A DNA stretch of 64,000 nt, from the NCBI GenBank assembly GCA_903866275.1, contig CAIPMU010000002.1, forward strand, positions 1 through 64,000, written 5' to 3'. Made by a program: the position numbers and the translations under genes. How positions within the stretch are numbered: position 1 is the first letter of the stretch; the number at the start of each line of letters is the position of its first letter. This document shows, piece by piece, positions 42,641 through 51,094 of this stretch. The stretch is from Vampirovibrio chlorellavorus. GTDB lineage: Bacteria > Cyanobacteriota > Vampirovibrionia > Vampirovibrionales > Vampirovibrionaceae. The notes beneath the pieces were generated by a model, which worked only from the letters and a program-made list of their open reading frames with translations, was not told the origin of the DNA and ran no database searches.

Positions 42641-45130
42641 ATGCGTGTTTCACTGGAATGGCTCAAAGAATATGTGGATATTGCCGGCTTGAGCCCGGAA
42701 GAGATTGCGGCGGCATTGACCAACTCCGGCCTCGAAGTGGAGTCCGTGGAATACATTGGCCCCCGCTTTGAAGGCGTGGTGGTTGCGCGCGTGCTGAAGC
42801 TGGATCCGCACCCCAACGCGGATAAACTGCGATTAGTCACCGTGGACTTGGGCGGTGAGTCCCAGACGCAGGTGGTTTGCGGTGCGCCCAACGTGCGGGA
42901 AGATATTTTCATCGCTTTTGCCCAAGAGGGCTCAACGGTGCTCAGCCGCAAGGATAATTCCCTGTTTAAGCTGGGCAAGGCCACCATTCGCGGCGTTGAA
43001 TCGGCCGGGATGGTTTGCTCTCTGGAAGAATTGGGCTTAGACGGCCAGTACGAAAAACTGGAAGACGGCATTTGGCCGCTGGATACGCTGGTGAACGAAG
43101 AACACCTGGGTCAGGATCTCAAAACGGTGCTGGGCTTGGGTGGCGATGCCGTTTTAGAAGTGGCTCCCACTGCCAATCGGGGCGATTTGATGTCCGTGAT
43201 TGGTGTGGCCCGCGAAATTTCAGCCCTGTTTGATCGGCCCTTGCACGGCCCTGCCATTTCGCAGTTGGTGCATCCCGCGCCCGTGAAGCTGGCCTTGCGT
43301 ATTGCCCTGAGCGATCCCGAGATTTGCCGCTACTATGGTGGTGCTATGATGCGTAAGCTTCAAATTGGGCCTTCGCCGGATTGGATGAGTCGCCGGTTAG
43401 TGGCGGCTGGTGTGCGCGCCATCAACAACGTGGTAGACATTACCAACTATGTGATGCTGGAAATGGGCCAGCCCCTGCACGCCTTCGATCAGGAAAAGCT
43501 GACTGCCGCTGGCGTGATTGACGTGCGCCGCGCCCGAGAAGGCGAAAAGCTCACCACGCTGGATGATGTGGAACGTGCCCTGACCCCGGATTCAGTGTTG
43601 ATTACCATGAACGATCGCCCGGTGGCCATGGCGGGCCTGATGGGTGGGGCTGATACTGAAATTGATGATCAGTCCACCAGCCTGTTTCTGGAATCCGCGT
43701 ATTTTGCGCCAGCCGCCATTCGCAAAAGCGCCAAGTCCGTGGGCTTGCGTTCGGAAGCCTCGGCGCGTTTCGAGCGGGGCGTGGATCTCGCCCAATCGCG
43801 CAACGCCCTGTTGCGGGCCACCGAGTTGCTGCAGCAGTATGCGGGCGCAGAACTCCTGCATCTGGTTGAATCCCCTGTGCCGGTGGTGCAAAAGCCCCGC
43901 GTGACCTTGCACTTGCAGCGCATCGAGAAAATGATCGGCCTGAGCATCCCTTCGGAGAACGTGATTAACATCCTCAAAAAGCTGGGCTTCCTGCTGGAAC
44001 CCACGAAGGAAGTGGCCAGTCTGGTGGTCACCGTGCCGTCTTTCCGGCAAGAGGACGTGAGCCGCGAGATTGACCTGATTGAAGAAGTGGTGCGCATCTA
44101 CGGCTACGATAAAATCCCTTACACCCTGCCCAGTAAGACCGGCACCAGTGTGGTGTCCTTGCGGGCACGCACCGTGAACCGGCTGGGTGAATCCTTGCGG
44201 GCCCAAGGCTTGCAAGAGGTGGTTACGACGTCTCTGATTGGTAAAAGTCTGCTGGAAAAAACCGGCTTTGGCGTGAATACCGACCATCTGGTAACTGTCT
44301 TAAACTCTCATTCGGCGGATCATACGCTGATGCGGCAGTCGCTGTTGCCCAATATCATTGAGATTGCCAAGTTCAATCAGGCCCAAGGCATTGAGAACGT
44401 CTGGATTTACGAGCTGGGTCGGGCTTACTTCAAAATGGGTAAGCCGAATTTGAAAAACTCCGGTGTTTCCGAGCGCCTGTTTCTGGGCGGGTTGATCACC
44501 GGCGCGGTGGCCCAGGGCGAATGGCGTCAGAAAGAGCCCGCTGATTTTTACCTGCTGAAAGGCATCTTAGAAAGCCTGTTCGCTGAATTGGGACTGGCCG
44601 AGGCCATTCACTTTGAAGCCGTGCCGGATGCCTCCTTTTTACACCCCGGCAAGGCAGCTCGTATTATGCTAAATACCGATGCAGTGGGCAACAAGCCCAA
44701 AGAGGTCGGTGTGCTGGGCGAGCTGCACCCCCATGTGCAGCACACGCTCAAATTCCGGCAGCCGGTGTACCTCTTTGAGTTGAATGTGGAAACCCTTTAC
44801 AAGGCGGTCAAGCAGCACAATACTGCATTGAAGGCTGAGGTGGTCTCCCCATATCCAGCCATTCGACGGGATATGGCTTTTTTGGCTCCTGTGACCATTT
44901 CGAATCAGGCTGTTGTAGACCTACTGAAGCAGGCTGAGCAGCCTTTGCTGCGTCAGGTGGACTTGTTTGATGAGTACCGATCGGCGCAACTGGGTGCGGA
45001 TCAACGCAGTCTGGCGTATCGTCTGACCTTCCAGTCGGATACTGCCACGTTGACCGATGCTGAGGTGGATCAAAGCCTTACGCAGTTGAAAGAGACCCTG
45101 GCTGAAACGTTAAAAGTCACTTTCCGTTAG
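42641..45130 (+). CDS. pheT: Phenylalanyl-tRNA synthetase beta subunit
   Basis: An 829-residue partner of PheS in the alpha2-beta2 enzyme. In order: an N-terminal MRVSLEWLKEYVDI helix, the EMAP-like tRNA-binding domain (DPHPNADKLRLVTVDLG, VVCGAPNVR), the B3/B4 editing domain near residues 205-390 (GVRAINNVVDITNYVMLEMG and MAGLMGGADTEID), the B5 domain, a catalytic-like core (GLQEVVTTSLIGKSL) and the FDX-ACB anticodon-binding domain at the C-terminus (SPYPAIRRDMAFLAP). Length and order are standard, so full editing function is expected. The start is 2 nt after pheS. Confidence 0.97.
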   Translation: MRVSLEWLKEYVDIAGLSPEEIAAALTNSGLEVESVEYIGPRFEGVVVARVLKLDPHPNADKLRLVTVDLGGESQTQVVCGAPNVREDIFIAFAQEGSTVLSRKDNSLFKLGKATIRGVESAGMVCSLEELGLDGQYEKLEDGIWPLDTLVNEEHLGQDLKTVLGLGGDAVLEVAPTANRGDLMSVIGVAREISALFDRPLHGPAISQLVHPAPVKLALRIALSDPEICRYYGGAMMRKLQIGPSPDWMSRRLVAAGVRAINNVVDITNYVMLEMGQPLHAFDQEKLTAAGVIDVRRAREGEKLTTLDDVERALTPDSVLITMNDRPVAMAGLMGGADTEIDDQSTSLFLESAYFAPAAIRKSAKSVGLRSEASARFERGVDLAQSRNALLRATELLQQYAGAELLHLVESPVPVVQKPRVTLHLQRIEKMIGLSIPSENVINILKKLGFLLEPTKEVASLVVTVPSFRQEDVSREIDLIEEVVRIYGYDKIPYTLPSKTGTSVVSLRARTVNRLGESLRAQGLQEVVTTSLIGKSLLEKTGFGVNTDHLVTVLNSHSADHTLMRQSLLPNIIEIAKFNQAQGIENVWIYELGRAYFKMGKPNLKNSGVSERLFLGGLITGAVAQGEWRQKEPADFYLLKGILESLFAELGLAEAIHFEAVPDASFLHPGKAARIMLNTDAVGNKPKEVGVLGELHPHVQHTLKFRQPVYLFELNVETLYKAVKQHNTALKAEVVSPYPAIRRDMAFLAPVTISNQAVVDLLKQAEQPLLRQVDLFDEYRSAQLGADQRSLAYRLTFQSDTATLTDAEVDQSLTQLKETLAETLKVTFR

Positions 45131-45221
45131 CCCATTGATCTGGAGTGACCGTTAAGGTTTGCTGATGAATGCCGGTACTATGCTATAGCGCTATTGGTGC
45201 TGGTTAGCATTGGAAGCAGGG

Positions 45222-45521
45222 CTACTGGGGCTCGATCCGTACGGGCAGGGCTTCAAAATGTTTCTGAAACGCTGATAGTGGATTGAGTTGGGCGGCCTTG
45301 CTCATCAGTTCTTTGACACTGCGGAAATCCGAAACGGCTTCAGAGCAACGCAGTTGGTCCGCCAGAAAATAGTGACTGGTGCGATACCGTTGATCGCAAG
45401 GGAGCATGAGCATTTCTCCTCCCGTGGCTTGTAACGCACGTGCGTCATCCCAATGCTGGTCAAATTGATTCATCAAGTCATCCATCCCTCTGGTTAATAA
45501 ACTGGCTTGATTGCCTGACAC
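45222..45521 (-). CDS. Small hypothetical protein
   Basis: A 99-residue frame that I do not recognise, starting at GTG 45521 or at one of two later ATG codons (45485, 45473); no start has a well-placed ribosome site. It is mixed-charge and probably helical: MDDLMNQFDQHWDDARALQ, then CDQRYRTSHYFLADQLRCSEA and VKELMSKAAQLNPLSAFQKH. Two cysteines, no signal peptide. It lies alone between pheT and the divergent tgt. Confidence 0.5.
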   Translation of the reverse strand: MSGNQASLLTRGMDDLMNQFDQHWDDARALQATGGEMLMLPCDQRYRTSHYFLADQLRCSEAVSDFRSVKELMSKAAQLNPLSAFQKHFEALPVRIEPQ

Positions 45522-45663
45522 GATTGCTGTTGATCTGCGCTGCCTGAAAAACTTCCCTTATGTGTATAAACGTTTTGAAGGCTTGGAATTTGCTGTTTTA
45601 CTAAGTTTATATGAAAATGATTGTTTTTTAAATTAAATATAAGCGAAGTGTTTTTGCTACGAT

Positions 45664-46806
45664 ATGCCCATGTCCGCATTCTCTTATCAACTGGAAGCGC
45701 GAGAAAATCAGGCTCGCGCTGGTACCCTGACCACGCCGCATGGGCAGGTACATACCCCGGCTTTTATGCCTGTGGGGACACATTCAGCGGTCCGCACGCT
45801 GACCTGGCCCCAGGTGGCCGAGACGGGCGCGGAAATTGTGTTGTCGAATTCTTACCATTTGTACTTGCGGCCCGGCCACGAGCTGATTGAGCGCGCCGGT
45901 GGCCTGCACGGCTGGATGAACTGGCAAAAACCCATCCTGACCGATTCGGGTGGGTTTCAGGTGTTCAGTCTGGCCAAGCACCGGGACATTACCCCGGAAG
46001 GCGTCTTCTTTAAAGATTTGGTGGACGGCAAGAAGCATTTTATGGGCCCCAAGGAATCCATGCGCATCCAGAACGCACTGGGGGCGGATATTATTATGGC
46101 CTTCGATGAATGCCCACCGGGTGCGGCTGAATACGATTACGCCAAAAAATCGCTGGAAATGACCAACCGCTGGCTGGAAATCTGCTTTGAGCACCATGCC
46201 CGCCCGCAGGATCAGGCGCTGTTTCCGATTGTGCAAGGTTCGGTCTACGAAGATTTGCGCACGAAAAGCGTGGAGTTTGTCTCCCAGATGCCTGCCCACG
46301 GCTTTGCCATTGGCGGGGTGAGCGTGGGCGAAACCAAGATGCAGATGAATCAGGTGGTGTCCTTTACGGCCCCGCTGTTGCCCCCTGATAAGCCCCGTTA
46401 CCTGATGGGCGTGGGTACGCCGGAAGATTTGCTGGAAGGCATTCGCCACGGGATCGACATGTTTGATTGCGTGATGCCCACGCGCGTGGCCCGTCACGGC
46501 TCATTCTTCACGCCCGTGGGTAAGAAAATCATTCGCAATGCCGAATACCGGGAGGACTTTGGACCCCTGGTGTCTGGTTGCGGGTGCTACACGTGCCAGA
46601 ATCATTCGGCGGCCTATTTGCGGCATATTTACCGTATGGGGGAAACCACGGCGGCGGCCCTGATCAGCATTCATAATATTTATACCTTGGTCGAACTGGC
46701 GCAAGAAGCGCGTCGGCAGATCATGGCGGGGACGTTTGAGTCGTTCTATCAGGAGACTAAAGCGCAGTTGGGGCTTCATAGCGTCGTGAAGTCTGTTGTT
46801 GAATAA
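45664..46806 (+). CDS. tgt: Queuine/preQ1 tRNA-ribosyltransferase
   Basis: Exchanges guanine 34 for preQ1 in tRNAs with GUN anticodons. 380 residues. The nucleophilic Asp lies in MGVGTPEDLLEGIRHGIDMFDC and the second active-site Asp in PILTDSGGFQVFS. The zinc site is CGCYTCQNHSAAYLRH ... HNIY with three Cys and one His. IVQGSVYEDLR is also typical. The start is ATG 45664 or ATG 45670, two codons later. The upstream 60 nt are strongly AT-rich and presumably hold the promoter. With queE at 20 kb it indicates a working queuosine pathway. Confidence 0.96.
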   Translation: MPMSAFSYQLEARENQARAGTLTTPHGQVHTPAFMPVGTHSAVRTLTWPQVAETGAEIVLSNSYHLYLRPGHELIERAGGLHGWMNWQKPILTDSGGFQVFSLAKHRDITPEGVFFKDLVDGKKHFMGPKESMRIQNALGADIIMAFDECPPGAAEYDYAKKSLEMTNRWLEICFEHHARPQDQALFPIVQGSVYEDLRTKSVEFVSQMPAHGFAIGGVSVGETKMQMNQVVSFTAPLLPPDKPRYLMGVGTPEDLLEGIRHGIDMFDCVMPTRVARHGSFFTPVGKKIIRNAEYREDFGPLVSGCGCYTCQNHSAAYLRHIYRMGETTAAALISIHNIYTLVELAQEARRQIMAGTFESFYQETKAQLGLHSVVKSVVE

Positions 46807-46870
46807 TGTTGGTATAATAAAAAAGCCAATCGAACTGAATTTTGGATAAGAGCAGCTGAGACGAGCATGT

Positions 46871-47146
46871 ATGCCTGAGGAACCATCGCAGGATTCGCCT
46901 GCCATCGACAACCCGCAAGTGCCTTTTCCTCAATTGGAAGGGGAGCGCCGCAAGGAGCAGGATCGTCGTTCTAGCGAGCGGCAGGGGAAATACGATCGGC
47001 GGAAAAACCGGTGCGCCCACTGCGCGCATTACAAGCCCAGCACCAAAGCGGATCAGGGATTCTGCCAGTTTCATCAAACGGCGGTGTTGTCGTATGCGTT
47101 TGCCTGCCCGAATTTTGGGGTGGTTGTCCCAGATACGAGAAAATAA
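46871..47146 (+). CDS. Small protein with four-cysteine motif
   Basis: A 91-residue protein without a firm family. Residues 20-47 are densely charged (GERRKEQDRRSSERQGKYDRR). Then come Cys48-x2-Cys51-x13-Cys65-x13-Cys79 with His50, His53 and His68 nearby (CAHCAHY, GFCQFHQ, FACPNFG). The pattern C-x2-C...G-x-C...C-x-x-F resembles small zinc-ribbon or iron-sulfur proteins in which the last Cys precedes a Phe. It could bind metal and, with its basic arm, nucleic acid; this is inference. It lies 64 nt after tgt on the same strand and may be co-transcribed. Confidence 0.6.
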   Translation: MPEEPSQDSPAIDNPQVPFPQLEGERRKEQDRRSSERQGKYDRRKNRCAHCAHYKPSTKADQGFCQFHQTAVLSYAFACPNFGVVVPDTRK

Positions 47147-47367
47147 GACCCAGGCTGAAGGGCTCCAGGCTTGGTCTGGCACTTGAGTCGAGGGGCATTG
47201 CGTTCATAGAAAATCCAATTTATTTCGGGCTGTGTTTGGGATACAACTCCAACAAGGTAGAGATTTTAAAAGCCAGTTGAAAAGGCCAAAATAATTGAAT
47301 TCAGCCATCGCATGAATCCATCAATTTTTAGCCCATCAAAATTGAAGAAAGAGACAGGGAAAAGACA

Positions 47368-48546
47368 GTGAAAGACATTTATATCGTAGCCGGGGCGCGC
47401 ACCCCGATTGGTAGTTTTCTCGGTGAACTGTCCGGCGTGAGCGCTGTGGATTTGGGCAGTACGGCCATTCAGGGCGTTTTGCAGCGCAGCGGTGTACCGC
47501 CCGCCAATGTCTGCGAAGTGATCATGGGCTGTGTCCTGCCTGCAGGCGTGGGTCAGGCCCCGGCCCGGCAAGCCATGCGCAAGGCGGGCATTCCCGATAA
47601 CGTGGGTGCCTTGACCATTAACAAGGTCTGCGGCAGCGGCATGAAGGCCGTGATGCTGGGTGCTGCCGAAATTCAGGCGGAGGAGTATGAACTCGTCATT
47701 GCGGGCGGGATGGAATCGATGTCGCAGTCGCCGCATTATGTCAAAGGCATGCGCAACGGCGTGAAAATGGGCAATCAGCAACTGATTGACGGCATGATTC
47801 ACGATGGCCTGTGGGATCCTTACAACGATCTGCACATGGGCAACTGTGCCGAAGAATGCGCCACGAAATACAACATGACCCGCGAAGCGCAAGATGCCTT
47901 TGCCCAACAAAGCTATGTGCGCGCCCGTAAAGCCGTCGAAAGCGACGAATTTAAACGGGAAATTCAGCCCGTGGCCATCCCGCAGCGCAAGGGTGACCCC
48001 AAACTGTTTGATCGTGATGAAGAGCCCTTCAAAGGCGACCCGGAGAAATTGTCTGGCCTGCGGGCGGCGTTTTCTAAAACTGGCACGATCACGGCGGGTA
48101 ACGCTTCCACCCTCAATGATGGGGCAGCTGCTTTGTTGTTGGCCTCTGCGGAGGCGGTGAAAAAGTATAATCTCAAGCCCGTGGCGAAAATTCTGGGGTC
48201 GGCCACCTTTAGCCAAGATCCCGTTTGGTTCACCACTGCGCCGGTGGGTGCGATGAACAAGCTGCTGGCAAAGCTGAACCTGCAAGTGGCCGATATTGAC
48301 CTGTTTGAAGTCAATGAGGCCTTTGCCGCTGTGGCTATGGCTGCCCAGCAAGAGCTGAACATCCCCATGGACAAGCTGAACGTGCGCGGTGGTGCGGTGG
48401 CCTTAGGGCATCCCATTGGGGCCAGTGGCGCGCGGCTTTTGGTGACTTTAATTCACAGCTTGCAGGATCGCGGCAAGCGCCGGGGGATGGCCTCCCTGTG
48501 TATTGGTGGCGGCGAAGCCACTGCAATGGCCATTGAGCTGGTCTAG
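47368..48546 (+). CDS. Acetyl-CoA acetyltransferase (thiolase)
   Basis: Condenses two acetyl-CoA to acetoacetyl-CoA, or the reverse. Start GTG 47368 after AGGGAAAAG; 392 residues, normal for biosynthetic thiolases. The nucleophile is Cys88 in INKVCGSGMKA, with His348 in LGHPIGASGAR and Cys378 in SLCIGGGEATAM. GGMESMSQSPHY and NEAFAAVA are standard. The next gene, 3-hydroxybutyryl-CoA dehydrogenase, begins 28 nt later, so the pair likely forms the first two steps of a C4 route (3-hydroxybutyrate, butyrate, or breakdown of short fatty acids). Confidence 0.95.
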   Translation: MKDIYIVAGARTPIGSFLGELSGVSAVDLGSTAIQGVLQRSGVPPANVCEVIMGCVLPAGVGQAPARQAMRKAGIPDNVGALTINKVCGSGMKAVMLGAAEIQAEEYELVIAGGMESMSQSPHYVKGMRNGVKMGNQQLIDGMIHDGLWDPYNDLHMGNCAEECATKYNMTREAQDAFAQQSYVRARKAVESDEFKREIQPVAIPQRKGDPKLFDRDEEPFKGDPEKLSGLRAAFSKTGTITAGNASTLNDGAAALLLASAEAVKKYNLKPVAKILGSATFSQDPVWFTTAPVGAMNKLLAKLNLQVADIDLFEVNEAFAAVAMAAQQELNIPMDKLNVRGGAVALGHPIGASGARLLVTLIHSLQDRGKRRGMASLCIGGGEATAMAIELV

Positions 48547-48574
48547 GTCATATGAGTTTGAAGGGAGACAACGC

Positions 48575-49474
48575 ATGACGCAAGCTGTCCAACAGCCCGT
48601 GGCTTTTGCCGGGCAGTCCAAACACATTAAAACCGTGGGGGTCATTGGCGCCGGCCAGATGGGGCACGGGATCGCTCAGGTGATGGCCCATCGCGGCGAA
48701 CTGGCAGTGATCGTGCAGGATGTCAACGCCGAGGCCCTGTCTCGCGGTGCGGCGGGCATTGAGCAGAGCCTGCAAAAGTTTGTCTCCAAAGAAGTGATTA
48801 CTGCCGATAAAAAGGCGGGCATTCTCACCCGCATTCGCTTCGAGAATAGCCTGGACGCCCTGAAGGACGCGGATCTGGTGGTGGAAGCTGTCATCGAGAA
48901 TGAAGAAATCAAGAAAGATCTCTTCCGTCGGCTGGATGCCTTGCTGAAGCCCAGCGCCATTCTGGCCTCTAACACCTCCAGTATTTCCATTACCCGGCTG
49001 GCGGCGGTGACGAAACGGCCCGGGCAAGTCATCGGCATGCACTTTATGAACCCCGTGCCCCTGATGAAGCTGGTGGAGATCATTCGCGGCGCACAAACCA
49101 CCGATGAAACCTACGGCGTGGTCGCTGATTTGACCGCACGGCTGGAGAAAACCGGCGTGATGAGCCACGATTTCCCCGGCTTTATTTCCAACCGGGTGCT
49201 GATGCCCATGATCAACGAGGCCATCTTCACCCTGTTTGAAGGCATTGGCAGTGCTGAAGACATCGACACGGTGATGAAACTGGGCATGAATCACCCTATG
49301 GGGCCGCTGACGCTGGCCGATTTCATCGGTCTGGATACCTGTTTGGCCATTATGAATGTCCTGCACGACGGTTTTCAGGATCCCCGCTTTCGCCCGTGCC
49401 CCTTGTTGAAGCAATATGTGGATGCGGGCTATCTAGGCCGCAAGAGCGGGCGCGGCTTCTTTGTGTATTCCTAG
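48575..49474 (+). CDS. hbd: 3-hydroxybutyryl-CoA dehydrogenase
   Basis: Reduces acetoacetyl-CoA to 3-hydroxybutyryl-CoA or the reverse. From ATG 48575, six bases after AGGGAGACAA, it has 299 residues; the earlier in-frame start at 48503 lies inside the thiolase gene and is rejected. NAD-binding turn GAGQMG at 25-30; active-site segments SNTSSISITRLA and IGMHFMNPVPLMKLVE (catalytic His), and DFPGFISNRVLMPMINEA. The C-terminal domain ends LGRKSGRGFFVYS as usual. Residues 1-17 form an extra tail. It makes an operon with thiolase. Confidence 0.95.
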   Translation: MTQAVQQPVAFAGQSKHIKTVGVIGAGQMGHGIAQVMAHRGELAVIVQDVNAEALSRGAAGIEQSLQKFVSKEVITADKKAGILTRIRFENSLDALKDADLVVEAVIENEEIKKDLFRRLDALLKPSAILASNTSSISITRLAAVTKRPGQVIGMHFMNPVPLMKLVEIIRGAQTTDETYGVVADLTARLEKTGVMSHDFPGFISNRVLMPMINEAIFTLFEGIGSAEDIDTVMKLGMNHPMGPLTLADFIGLDTCLAIMNVLHDGFQDPRFRPCPLLKQYVDAGYLGRKSGRGFFVYS

Positions 49475-49503
49475 CTCGCCAGTGCGCTTGAGAATGCTTT
49501 AAC

Positions 49504-50139
49504 ATGCGCTTTTTGTATCGACTCAAGGTCAATGAGAAAGTAGTGGGCACCGCCTTAATTGCTTTAGGCCTGGTGAGCTTGCTGGCAGGCTTCCGGCTGG
49601 TGGAAAAGCCCGCTCAGCAAGAGTTGGCTAATCACCAGCCAGTCCATAAGCAGGGGGTAGATGGGGTTAGTCTGGCGAGCATGGGTCAGCGCCAAGCTTG
49701 CCGTGTCCTGAACGTCTATGATGGCGACACCATCGGCTGCGATCTGGATGGGGACGGGAAGATTGAGCGCCCCCAAGAGGAAATTCGCCTGTTGGGCATT
49801 GATACCCCTGAGCGCAGCTATTCCCGCAAAAACCCCACATACGGCAGTGCCAACCCCACCGATGAACCTTATGCTAAGGCCGCCAGCGAGTGGATGGAGC
49901 ACCAGATTGCCGGGAAAACCGCCTATCTGCAATACGATTTGCGCAAAACCGATCGCTATGGGCGCACCTTGGCCTTTGTGTATGTCTCGGCCAAGGCCCA
50001 GCAGTCTCTAAATGAGCAGGCGCTGGTTCAAGGCTATGCCACCATGCTCTTTCTGGGAAAAAATCGCCTGTACGAAGATCAGTTTACTCAGGCTGAGCAG
50101 CAGGCAAAGCAAGCCAAACGGGGGCTCTGGGGAGGGTAG
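49504..50139 (+). CDS. Membrane-anchored thermonuclease-like nuclease (SNase fold)
   Basis: A 211-residue protein with an N-terminal hydrophobic helix (residues 13-33, VVGTALIALGLVSLLAGF), either signal or anchor, followed by an SNase domain. Catalytic residues are conserved: Asp73 and Asp75 in VYDGDTIG, Arg95 and Glu103 in IRLLGIDTPE, and Arg154 in DRYGRTLAFVYV. Calcium-dependent cleavage of DNA and RNA outside the cytoplasm is the family's usual role. An unusual insert DLDGDGKIERPQ (80-91) between the first strands looks like a calcium-binding D-x-D-x-D-G loop. A copy of the dispersed repeat begins 28 nt after the stop. Confidence 0.88.
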   Translation: MRFLYRLKVNEKVVGTALIALGLVSLLAGFRLVEKPAQQELANHQPVHKQGVDGVSLASMGQRQACRVLNVYDGDTIGCDLDGDGKIERPQEEIRLLGIDTPERSYSRKNPTYGSANPTDEPYAKAASEWMEHQIAGKTAYLQYDLRKTDRYGRTLAFVYVSAKAQQSLNEQALVQGYATMLFLGKNRLYEDQFTQAEQQAKQAKRGLWGG

Positions 50140-50167
50140 TTTGTGGGGATGGGAATGAGGTTTTCGG

Positions 50168-50330
50168 GTTTGGCTGATTGGTCTTGAGGGAGGCTAGCCT
50201 CCCTCAAACTCCCTCCATTGGGGGGCACTGGCGCCCCCCAAACCCCGCCAGATGTTGTTTTCTTTCGCGTGGTTGTGGCGCTTTTTTGCTTAGGAAAAGA
50301 GCCTTTGGCTCTTTTTGGAGGGAGGGCGAG
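50168..50330 (+). repeat. Structured dispersed repeat, copy 2 (three hairpins)
   Basis: Matches 16023-16182 over about 160 bp, again just downstream of a + strand gene. The 12-bp-arm palindrome is identical (50184-50207). The second hairpin is TTGGGGGGC / GCCCCCCAA (50218-50241), where both arms changed together relative to copy 1 (TTGGGGGCA / TGCCCCCAA). The third hairpin AAAAGAGCC-TTT-GGCTCTTTT is identical (50295-50315). The linker TTTTCTTTCGCGTGGT is conserved while adjoining bases differ. It lies between the nuclease gene and the convergent maf gene. Confidence 0.9.
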
Positions 50331-50407
50331 CTGTTAGGGGGAGGTGGGGTGGAGCTTGAGCGGGTGGGTTTTTGTATTGATTTTGGAAACAGGCGTTTTG
50401 TATTTTT

Positions 50408-51079
50408 TTACAGCACCAGTTGATAGCCCAGCTGTTTGAACAGGCGTTCTAGCAGGTAGAGTGACATGCCCACCACGTTGAAGTAGCAGCCCTCGATTTT
50501 TTCGATGAGTGTGCTGCCGAAGCCTTGAATGGCGTAGGAACCGGCTTTATCCATCGGCTCCCCCGTGGCGATGTAGGCCCGGATTTCCTCGGGGGAGAGG
50601 GGGCGCATGTGAACTCGGGTGCAGAGTGCCTCACTGGCGAACGGCGAGAAGTCGGGGGCTTCGTTGGGGTTGAAAATCGTGATCCCGGAATAGACCTCGT
50701 GCACGTTTCCTTGCAGGGCGCTGAGCATGCGAAAGGCGTCTTCTTCGGTTTTGGGCTTGCCAAACACTTCTCCCTTGAGCACTACAATGGTATCCGCGCC
50801 AATCACTAGTGCGTCGGTGTGGTATTTAAAGACCTCCTGGGCTTTTGTGCGGGATAAAAACTTGACCACTTCGGCGGGGGAGAGGTGATCGAGGTGGAAG
50901 GCCTCCTCGTCCACATCCGGCTTGATGATCTCAAAGGTTAGGCCCAGCGAGCCCAATAGCTCGCGCCGCCGGGGAGAGCTGGAGGCCAGCACCAATCGGT
51001 GCTTGAGCGGTGCGGCGGCGGGTTGATTCTTTTTGGAGGCTTGGGAAGTGTGGTTGGGGTCGGCTTGGGTGTCCATCAT
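50408..51079 (-). CDS. maf: Maf-like nucleoside triphosphate pyrophosphatase
   Basis: House-cleaning enzyme that hydrolyses dTTP/UTP or modified nucleotides to monophosphates. 223 residues. The N-terminal signature is LVLASSSPRRRELLGSLGL after a variable 28-residue tail; IGADTIVVLKGEVFGKPKT and YSGITIF follow, with the C-terminal DKAGSYAIQGFGSTLIEKIEG. GSYAIQG is the form usual in the Maf dTTP/UTP group (YhdE/Maf) rather than YceF, though substrate choice is inference. It lies 15 nt downstream of rarA on the same strand and is probably co-transcribed. Confidence 0.93.
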   Translation of the reverse strand: MMDTQADPNHTSQASKKNQPAAAPLKHRLVLASSSPRRRELLGSLGLTFEIIKPDVDEEAFHLDHLSPAEVVKFLSRTKAQEVFKYHTDALVIGADTIVVLKGEVFGKPKTEEDAFRMLSALQGNVHEVYSGITIFNPNEAPDFSPFASEALCTRVHMRPLSPEEIRAYIATGEPMDKAGSYAIQGFGSTLIEKIEGCYFNVVGMSLYLLERLFKQLGYQLVL

Positions 51080-51094
51080 AGCAATTGCTTTCCG

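Noticed and set aside
47266-48351. 361-codon minus-strand frame opposite thiolase
   Set aside because: Antisense shadow; the + strand encodes thiolase with all catalytic residues.
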